From Bacteroidales bacterium (lineage in GTDB: Bacteria > Bacteroidota > Bacteroidia > Bacteroidales > UBA932), in NCBI GenBank assembly GCA_017548805.1, contig JAFYZE010000127.1:1-5441 (forward strand): a stretch of 5,441 bases of DNA. The letters are read 5' to 3'. Below the pieces are notes generated by a model. That model was not told the DNA's origin. It saw only the letters and a program-made list of their open reading frames with translations, and searched no databases. Shown in pieces: positions 1-5,441 of the stretch (position 1 is the first letter of the stretch; each line of letters starts with the position of its first letter). The position numbers were made by a program, and so were the translations under genes.

Positions 1-3000
1 CGGACAGTTTCGGTACCATCTGGGTATCCTCATCCGAAGGAGGGCTTTACCGTTATGACAACAGGACGGACCGGTTCGATCTCCAGGAGCAGGACGGAAT
101 CAACCTGATAGCCGGCACATCGTCAGCGAACATCCTCGCATTTACCACAGGCAATGATGTCATCCTCCTGGACCCTGAGACCGACAACGCCAGGAAGGTC
201 TTCCACTATGACGAACCACGAAGCATCCTGTGCCTTCTGGAGCGCGTTCCGGGCGAGTTCTGGATAGGAACGGAGACCGGTGTTTTCGTCTGCTCGGACA
301 GGGACAGGACCGTGGCCCACATACAGGAGTCCGCCTCGGACATGCACGCCATCTCGGCCAGCTATGTCATGAAGCTTACGGCCGACCGCGAAGGAAATGT
401 CTGGGCCGGAACTTTCTACAAGGGACTTAACCTCTGGCTGGACAAGCGCGATTCCTATCAGCTGTTTTATGTGAACGACGCGCCGGGATCCATCCGCGGC
501 AGCATAGTCAGGTCCATCTGCCCCGCACCGTCCGGAGGTCTCTGGATAGGCACCGAGGACGGCGCGCTCGAGTTCTTCGATCCCAAGACGCGTGAGATGA
601 CGCATTTCTCGGAGCCGAAAGGAGCATTCTACAACATACAGGACGTGAAACGCGTTGGAAGCGAGCTCTGGATAGCCACATATGGAAACGGACTGTTCAG
701 ATACCGTCCTGACCAGAGGAAGATCGTCAGCCACTACAGCTTCCCCAACGACCATGTCATACGCCAGTACGGAATGAAGGACGGCAAGATCGTCGTGGGT
801 ACCCACGAAGGACTCTTCGTTTACAATCCCGGGAAAGATGCATTCGACAAGGTCGACGCCCTCGGAGACTATTTCATCCATGCGCTGTTCCAGGACAGCA
901 GGGAGAACCTCTGGGTAGGGACCTATGGAAGCGGTATCTGGCTTTTGGACAAGGACTTGCACCTCATACGAAGAGTCAACACCTCCAATGAAGGACAGGG
1001 CATCAAGTCTAATCATATAACTTCTTTCCTAGAGGACAGCGGCAATAGGATATGGATCACCACCGAAGGCGGCGGCCTCACTTTCACCTCCCGGGACTGG
1101 ACGACGGACAAACTGGGCCTCCGCAACCTCACGAAGGCCGACGGTCTCCCCTCCAATGTCACCTGCGCCATCGCTGAGGACAGGGACGGCAAGCTCTGGG
1201 TATCCACCACCCACGGCCTGGCACAACTGGACCCCGAGACCGAGAGATTCTCCACTTCCTACTTTGACGAGTCGCACGTTACCGTCAACCAGTATTCATA
1301 CGGAGCCGCTTATACGGCTCCCAACGGCACCGTCTACATGGGCTCGACCGACGGCCTCACCGCCTTCTCTCCCGCCCTGCTGAAATCGCAGGCGTCCAAC
1401 AGCGACCTCATGATCACCGGTATTACGGCAAGGACACTCGACAAAGAGACGCAACTGTCGACCCCCGGCCATTCCTATTATACATCCAACCGCATCAAGG
1501 TCAAATACGACGACATTTCCACCCTCGAAATAGGATTTGGCGCTCCGGTCTATTCCAGCATCCTGACCTCGCAGTTCGAGTACTCCCTGAAGCACGGAGG
1601 CAAGACCCTCAGGGGTACGACCTCCGGCAACAGCGCCACTTTCACCGGCATCGAGCCGGGCCGCTATGTTTTCAATGTCGGAATAATCGGAGACGACCGC
1701 CCCGAGGCGCACAAGACCCTTGAGATTGCGGTACAACCTCCTCTATTCCAGACGCTTCTGGCCAAGGTCCTGTATTTTCTCCTGGCACTGGGACTCCTTT
1801 ATCTTGCGATTAACGCGTTCGGACGCAGGAGGAAACTCGAGCGCGAGAGCCAGATGGCAAGGATGGAGAACGACAAGCAGAAGGAGATATACGACGCCAA
1901 GATCAAGTACTTCACCAACCTCACGCACGAGATCCGCACTCCCCTCTCCCTGATCAAGATGCCCCTTGACAAGATCATTGCCAGCGAAGGCTACAAGGAG
2001 AGCGCCAAGGAGGACATGTTCACCATCCAGGCAAACGCTTCCAGGCTCCTGGAGCTCACCAACCAGCTCCTCGACCTGCGCAAGATGGAGCAGAAGGAAC
2101 TCAAGCTGAACTTCACCGAAGAGGATATGAAGGCCATCCTGCGCAAGTCCTGTGACTATTTCACCACCACCGTGCAGGAAAGGCACATCGCGATGGACAT
2201 CGACGTGCCGGAAGGCCCGGTCATGGCCATGTGCGCTCCCGACAGCATCCAGAAGATCCTCACCAATCTCATCTCCAACGCGGTCAAATACGGAAAGAAC
2301 CGCATCAACATCAGCCTGTCGGAAGACGAGGCCGGGGGCAATGTGATCTTCCGCGTGGACAGCAACGGCCCCATCATCGCAGAAAAGGACAGGGAGAAGA
2401 TCTTCGAGCCGTTCTACCAGGTCAAGATGTCCAACGACCAGATAGCCGGCAGCAAGGGTACCGGGCTCGGACTCCCATTCGCCAGGACCCTCGCGGAACT
2501 CCACAACGGACGCCTCTACCTCGACGAGAACAGGAAGGATGTCAACTCATTCGTGCTCGTGATTCCCAAGGAACAGGCGGAACAGGCCGTCCTCAAGGAG
2601 GAAGGCGCGGAGAAAGAGAGCGGAGACATGGCTTTCGAGATCGACAACACCCGTCATACCATCCTCGTTGTCGAAGACTCTTCCGAGATGAGGTATTATC
2701 TCGGCAAGGAACTGTCGGGCGAATACAACACCCTGCTCGCATCCAATGGCGAGGAAGGACTCAGGATGGTCCAGGAGCAGAAAGTGGACCTCGTTATCAG
2801 CGACATCATGATGCCCGTCATGGACGGGTGCGAACTCTGCAACCGCATCAAGAGCGATGTCGAACTCTGCCACATCCCTGTCATCCTCCTCACGGCGGCA
2901 GTCGGCGTGGAGACGCGCATCGAGACGCTGCGCATGGGTGCCGACGGCTATATCGAGAAGCCCTTCTCGATCGACCTCCTGAAGGCCAACATCGCCAACC

Positions 3001-3416
3001 TCTTCAAGAACAAGGAGATATCCTTCAAGCAATTCACCGAATCCCCGCTGTCGCACTACAGCAGCGTCACCGCCGGCACCGTGGACAACGAGTTCATGGA
3101 GAAACTGCATTCGGAAGTCATGAAGCACCTCTCCGAGCAGGACCTCAACATCGAAGCCCTCACCACCATCCTCGGCACCAGCAAGTCGACGCTCTATCGC
3201 AAGATCAAGGCCAATACCGGCCTGAATATCAACGAGTATATACGACTCTGCCGCCTCAAGGAGGCGGCAGAGATGCTGTCTTCGCAGAAGTACCGGATCA
3301 ATGAAGTGGCGTACCTTGTAGGGTTCTCGTCACCTTCCTACTTCACTACAAGCTTCCAGAAGCAATTCAACATTTCCCCTTCGGCTTTCGTAAAGCGGAT
3401 CCGGCAGGAAAAATAG
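1..3416 (+). CDS. Hybrid two-component system sensor/regulator (HTCS), 5'-truncated by window edge
   Basis: One-protein signalling system: a periplasmic sensor, probably for an oligosaccharide, relays phosphate inside the cell to a DNA-binding output. The frame is open from base 3 (residue 1) to TAG at 3414-3416, 1137 residues. In order: about 11 beta-propeller blades (residues 1-455); a Y_Y_Y domain (about 495-578); one membrane helix (about 581-606) followed by a basic stretch (RRRK); HisKA with an NLTHEIRTPLSL H-box, phospho-His at 642; HATPase with N-box NLISNAVKYG and G2 box GTGLGL; a charged linker; a receiver with acidic pair E891/D892, phospho-Asp 934 in SDIMMPVMDG, T964 and K986; and an AraC-type double HTH (about 1030-1137). 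Family members are usually near 1300-1400 residues, so the signal peptide and roughly three blades are missing. The Met at 312 lies inside a blade and is not the start. The canonical G1 Asp is replaced by Ser 787. Identification is secure; the ligand and target genes are unknown. Confidence 0.97.
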   Translation, partial: DSFGTIWVSSSEGGLYRYDNRTDRFDLQEQDGINLIAGTSSANILAFTTGNDVILLDPETDNARKVFHYDEPRSILCLLERVPGEFWIGTETGVFVCSDRDRTVAHIQESASDMHAISASYVMKLTADREGNVWAGTFYKGLNLWLDKRDSYQLFYVNDAPGSIRGSIVRSICPAPSGGLWIGTEDGALEFFDPKTREMTHFSEPKGAFYNIQDVKRVGSELWIATYGNGLFRYRPDQRKIVSHYSFPNDHVIRQYGMKDGKIVVGTHEGLFVYNPGKDAFDKVDALGDYFIHALFQDSRENLWVGTYGSGIWLLDKDLHLIRRVNTSNEGQGIKSNHITSFLEDSGNRIWITTEGGGLTFTSRDWTTDKLGLRNLTKADGLPSNVTCAIAEDRDGKLWVSTTHGLAQLDPETERFSTSYFDESHVTVNQYSYGAAYTAPNGTVYMGSTDGLTAFSPALLKSQASNSDLMITGITARTLDKETQLSTPGHSYYTSNRIKVKYDDISTLEIGFGAPVYSSILTSQFEYSLKHGGKTLRGTTSGNSATFTGIEPGRYVFNVGIIGDDRPEAHKTLEIAVQPPLFQTLLAKVLYFLLALGLLYLAINAFGRRRKLERESQMARMENDKQKEIYDAKIKYFTNLTHEIRTPLSLIKMPLDKIIASEGYKESAKEDMFTIQANASRLLELTNQLLDLRKMEQKELKLNFTEEDMKAILRKSCDYFTTTVQERHIAMDIDVPEGPVMAMCAPDSIQKILTNLISNAVKYGKNRINISLSEDEAGGNVIFRVDSNGPIIAEKDREKIFEPFYQVKMSNDQIAGSKGTGLGLPFARTLAELHNGRLYLDENRKDVNSFVLVIPKEQAEQAVLKEEGAEKESGDMAFEIDNTRHTILVVEDSSEMRYYLGKELSGEYNTLLASNGEEGLRMVQEQKVDLVISDIMMPVMDGCELCNRIKSDVELCHIPVILLTAAVGVETRIETLRMGADGYIEKPFSIDLLKANIANLFKNKEISFKQFTESPLSHYSSVTAGTVDNEFMEKLHSEVMKHLSEQDLNIEALTTILGTSKSTLYRKIKANTGLNINEYIRLCRLKEAAEMLSSQKYRINEVAYLVGFSSPSYFTTSFQKQFNISPSAFVKRIRQEK
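3..1370 (+). repeat. Tandem beta-propeller blade repeats of the HTCS sensor domain
   Basis: This is a protein-level repeat inside the HTCS gene. A motif of the form (L/I/F)W(I/V)(G/S/A)T followed by G-(L/I/V) and an aromatic or hydrophobic strand recurs about every 40-48 residues. Clear copies start near residues 6, 86, 134, 180, 222, 263, 303, 350, 398 and 444 of the fragment, with a degenerate copy (ILAFTTGNDVILL) between the first two. Most are preceded by a D-x-x-G-x turn such as DREGNVW or EDRDGKLW. This matches the reg_prop repeats that build two seven-bladed propellers in HTCS sensors, so about 11 of an expected 14 blades are visible. The nucleotide copies have diverged and are not exact repeats, so recent duplication is not indicated. 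Confidence 0.88.
793..808. repeat. Perfect 16-bp palindrome within the propeller-coding region
   Basis: TCGTGGGTACCCACGA reads the same on both strands with no spacer. It lies in the coding sequence for the blade segment VVGTHEG. Without a loop it is a poor RNA hairpin, but a dyad of this size could in principle be a protein-binding or modification site. Nothing else supports a function, and chance is a reasonable explanation. Confidence 0.35.
2952..2971. repeat. 9-bp inverted repeat with 2-nt spacer in the receiver-coding region
   Basis: Arms ATCGAGAAG (2952-2960) and CTTCTCGAT (2963-2971) flank CC. As RNA this would probably form an 8-bp stem with a GCCC loop. It encodes the conserved receiver stretch IEKPFSI, which contains the phosphorylation-site Lys. 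With G/C-ending codons, GAG-AAG followed by CCC-TTC-TC is naturally self-complementary, so the structure is most likely a by-product of protein conservation. Confidence 0.35.
3246..3272. repeat. Perfect 12-bp inverted repeat with 3-nt spacer inside the HTCS HTH-coding region
   Basis: Arms CTCTGCCGCCTC (3246-3257) and GAGGCGGCAGAG (3261-3272) are perfectly complementary around the spacer AAG. The arms fall exactly on codon boundaries and encode LCRL and EAAE, around a Lys, in the AraC-type domain. In RNA from either strand this would form a very stable G+C-rich hairpin. No T-run follows it in either direction, so it does not look like an intrinsic terminator. It lies about 140 nt before the HTCS stop and, on the other strand, about 150 nt past the GH3 stop. 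RLKEA-type sequence is common in AraC family helices, so coincidence of codon choice is possible. Confidence 0.7.
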
Positions 3417-3419
3417 TCT

Positions 3420-5441
3420 TTAGATCACCTCGAAAGCTGCAGCCTTGAGGTCCTCGTCCCTGGACGAAGAACCATAGAGGAGCTGGTACTTGCCGGGCTT
3501 GACCGAAAGCTCGTCGATGCTTGCGTCATAGTACTCGAAGGCGCCCTTGTCGAGGGTGATCTTCACGCTGACCTGCTGGCCGGGAGCGATGTTGACGCGC
3601 TTGAAGCCCTTGAGGGACTTGATCGGAGCATCGGGATTGTCAAGACTCTTCACATAGACCTGGACGACCTCGTCACCTGCGACTGCACCGGTATTCTTGA
3701 CCGGGATGGTGATGTCGACACTGTTGCCGGCCTTGACAGAAGCCTTGGACAGGGTGGCCTCACCATACTCGAAGGTGGTGTAGGACAGACCATAACCGAA
3801 GGCATAGAGAGGCTCGCCGCGGAAGTAGCGGTAGGTGTGGCCCTCCATGTTGTAATCGTGGAAGTCAGGCAGCTGGGAAGTGGACTTGTAGAAGGTGATA
3901 GGAAGCCTTCCGGCAGGGTTGTAGTCTCCGAAGAGGACGTCAGCCACTGCGAGACCGGTAGCCTGGCCGGCATACCATGCCTGGAGAAGAGCGTCATACT
4001 CATCCTCGACCTCGGCGAATGCGATGGCGGAACCGGTGCAGTTCACGAACACGACGGGCTTGCCGGTGGCATCGAGAGCGTCAAGGAGATTCTTCTGTAC
4101 GGGAGGGAGCTCGATCCTGGTACGGTCACCGCCGGAGAATCCCTCGTAAGGAACCATCATCTCCTCACCCTCAAGCTGGGCGGAAAGACCGCCGACCATG
4201 ATGATGACATCGGCTGCGGAGGCCTTCTTGGCAACCTCGGCGAACTGGGCGGGATAACGCCTGCAGAGATCGACCATGAGGAAAGCGGAGCCCTCGGGAC
4301 CCTTGGTGTACTCGAGCTGGATATCGTAGGTGCGGCCTGCTACCACAGGGAAGGACTTCTCAGGGATGATAGCCCTGCGGTTGATGCGCAGAGTGGGATC
4401 TTCCTTCTGCTCCTCGATGGTCTTGCCGTTGACGGTGAGCTTGTAGCCGCCCATTCCGCGTACTGCATAGGTGAGAGGGCCGGTGAAGTCGGCAACATAC
4501 TTGCCGCTCAGGCGCACACCGAAGTCGGTGGCATTGACACCCTCGGCAAAACGATAGTCACCATAGGTGCGCATGTTGATGGCATTGTAGTCACCGGAAG
4601 CGACGGGAGCGCCGTCGAACTTGGTGTTGTTGAAGAAGTCGGCGTGGATACCCTTGCCGCCGTTGAGGGCGCCAAGCTTGTTCTCGGTCATGAGGGGATC
4701 GGCGAGTTCGCAACCCTGCTCATAGATGATCTCGGCATTGGGAACCTCCCTGCGGATAGCCTCGAGGATGGAGACGGTGTGCTCGGGTGTAGGGGTACCA
4801 TTGTAGTTGCCGTTGTGGACGGAAGCATTGTCGGCGTTAGGACCGACGATGGCGATCTTCTTGATGTCCTTGGAGAGAGGGAGGATGCCGTTGTTCTTCA
4901 GGAGGACCATGGCCTCACGGGCAGCCTTCTCTGCGAGGGCGGTGTGCTCGGCGTTGCTGATGACGCTGGCGTCAAGGCCGGCCCAAGGCATGCTCTCCTC
5001 AGGATCGAACATACCGAGCTCGAAGCGGCCGCGGAAGATGCGGGTAAGGGCGGCATCGAGGTCAGCCTCGCTGATGAGGCCCTTCTCCATGCTCTCGAGC
5101 AGGGACCTGTAGCTGGTGCCGCACTCGAGGTCGGTGCCGGAGAGGACGGCGTCGGCGCTGGCGGTGGCGGCGTCGGGATGGGTCTCGTGCTGGCCGCGGG
5201 TGTAGAAGTTGTTGATGGCGCCGCAGTCGGAGAGGATGATGTCGTCATAGCCCCACTTGTTGCGGAGGATCTCGGTCAGGAGACGGTCGCTGCCGCAGCA
5301 GGGCTCGCCCTCATAGCGGTTGTAGGCGCACATGACCTCCTGGACGCCGGCGTCCTTGACGATGGTGCGGATGGCCGGGAGGTAGGTCTCCCAGAGGTCG
5401 CGCATCGAGACGGTGGCGTCGAAGCGGTGGCGCTCGCTCTC
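3420..5441 (-). CDS. Glycoside hydrolase family 3 enzyme with PA14 insert, probable beta-xylosidase, 5'-truncated by window edge
   Basis: Likely releases terminal beta-linked sugars, probably xylose from xylo-oligosaccharides, by the retaining GH3 mechanism. The frame is open from the window edge to a TAA stop at 3422-3420, 673 residues. It begins inside the TIM barrel (ERHRFDA, then RDLWETYLPA), so the Met at 5405 is internal and roughly 190 residues including any signal peptide are missing. The nucleophile is predicted as Asp 72 in ILSDCGAIN (codon 5228-5226). SDCGAI and SGTDLECG fit the xylosidase-like subgroup rather than the SDW motif of typical beta-glucosidases. The C-terminal alpha/beta sandwich (about 177-552) is split by a PA14 domain (about 262-393). 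Its LEGEEM...GGDR segment holds the likely acid/base, Glu 424 being the best candidate. A fibronectin-III-like domain (about 587-660) ends the chain. The enzyme is probably periplasmic or exported, as is usual for the family. Beta-glucosidase or arabinofuranosidase activity cannot be excluded. It faces the HTCS gene with 3 bp between stops. Confidence 0.96.
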   Translation of the reverse strand, partial: ESERHRFDATVSMRDLWETYLPAIRTIVKDAGVQEVMCAYNRYEGEPCCGSDRLLTEILRNKWGYDDIILSDCGAINNFYTRGQHETHPDAATASADAVLSGTDLECGTSYRSLLESMEKGLISEADLDAALTRIFRGRFELGMFDPEESMPWAGLDASVISNAEHTALAEKAAREAMVLLKNNGILPLSKDIKKIAIVGPNADNASVHNGNYNGTPTPEHTVSILEAIRREVPNAEIIYEQGCELADPLMTENKLGALNGGKGIHADFFNNTKFDGAPVASGDYNAINMRTYGDYRFAEGVNATDFGVRLSGKYVADFTGPLTYAVRGMGGYKLTVNGKTIEEQKEDPTLRINRRAIIPEKSFPVVAGRTYDIQLEYTKGPEGSAFLMVDLCRRYPAQFAEVAKKASAADVIIMVGGLSAQLEGEEMMVPYEGFSGGDRTRIELPPVQKNLLDALDATGKPVVFVNCTGSAIAFAEVEDEYDALLQAWYAGQATGLAVADVLFGDYNPAGRLPITFYKSTSQLPDFHDYNMEGHTYRYFRGEPLYAFGYGLSYTTFEYGEATLSKASVKAGNSVDITIPVKNTGAVAGDEVVQVYVKSLDNPDAPIKSLKGFKRVNIAPGQQVSVKITLDKGAFEYYDASIDELSVKPGKYQLLYGSSSRDEDLKAAAFEVI

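Noticed and set aside
312..314. ATG at 312 as the start of the HTCS gene
   Set aside because: The same frame is open back to base 3 and upstream residues contain clear propeller motifs (GTIWVS, EFWIGT), so this Met is internal and the real start is outside the window.
123..1016. Open frame of 297 codons on the - strand
   Set aside because: It lies entirely antisense to the propeller-coding region and has no recognisable domain. Repeated pieces such as YPE mirror the sense-strand repeats. It is a by-product of G+C-rich codon use.
1743..2504. Open frame of 253 codons on the - strand
   Set aside because: Antisense to the membrane helix, HisKA and HATPase region. Its composition is the shadow of Leu/Glu/Lys-rich sense codons and no family is recognisable.
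2547..3128. Open frame of 193 codons on the - strand
   Set aside because: Antisense to the receiver domain, with no domain or plausible independent gene context.
2231..3304. Open frame of 357 codons on the + strand in another frame
   Set aside because: Overlaps the kinase, receiver and HTH domains out of frame. The product is extremely rich in Arg, His, Gln and Pro, typical of a frame-shifted reading of a G+C-rich gene.
3427..3451. Imperfect hairpin (ACCTC/GAGGT outer stem, GC-TGCA-GC tip) as a terminator at the convergent junction
   Set aside because: The stem is broken by a bulge and a mismatch. There is no T-run after it on the + strand, and on the - strand the T5 run (opposite 3409-3413) begins about 13 nt past the stem, too far for an intrinsic terminator.
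4807..5112. Open frame of 101 codons on the + strand
   Set aside because: Antisense to the GH3 catalytic region; Ser/Arg/Met-rich low-complexity product with no recognisable family.
5403..5405. ATG at 5405 (- strand) as the start of the GH3 gene
   Set aside because: The frame continues upstream to the window edge with the conserved GH3 stretch ERHRFDA, and the essential first part of the TIM barrel would otherwise be missing.
1..5441. tRNA, rRNA, CRISPR array, insertion sequence or attachment site
   Set aside because: Nearly the whole window is coding sequence of two intact-frame genes. No spaced identical repeats, transposase motifs or RNA-gene signatures were seen.

Overview
This window holds two genes, both cut by the window edges, facing each other tail to tail. 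It looks like chromosomal DNA from a fibre-degrading member of the Bacteroidota, probably a G+C-rich gut or rumen Bacteroidales lineage. The reasons are the hybrid two-component system architecture of the first gene (periplasmic beta-propeller sensor, histidine kinase, receiver and AraC-type DNA-binding domain in one chain), which is characteristic of that phylum, and the beta-xylosidase-like GH3 enzyme beside it. The genus cannot be fixed from this sequence.

Bases 1-3416 (+ strand) encode the last 1137 residues of the hybrid sensor/regulator. Its signal peptide and the first few propeller blades lie left of the window. About eleven propeller blades, a Y_Y_Y domain, one membrane helix, HisKA, HATPase, receiver and AraC HTH domains are visible in order, and the frame is intact to a TAG stop. 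Bases 3417-3419 are the only non-coding bases. Bases 3420-5441 (- strand) encode the last 673 residues of a family 3 glycoside hydrolase with a PA14 insertion and a fibronectin-III-like C-terminal domain, most like the Bacteroidota beta-xylosidase subgroup. Its signal peptide and the first part of its TIM barrel lie right of the window.

The likely joint role is the edge of a polysaccharide utilization locus. The sensor would bind an oligosaccharide in the periplasm and switch on genes for glycan breakdown, and the GH3 enzyme would release terminal sugars (probably xylose) from oligosaccharides. That the sensor controls this particular enzyme is inferred from adjacency only.

No RNA gene, mobile element, CRISPR array, promoter or convincing intrinsic terminator is visible. 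Both 5' ends, where promoters and operators would be, are outside the window. I see no new type of system. The points most worth a second look are the 3-bp convergent junction without a clear terminator, a perfect 12-bp inverted repeat inside the HTH-coding region, an altered G1 ATP-binding box in the kinase, and the contrast in ATA codon use between the two genes.
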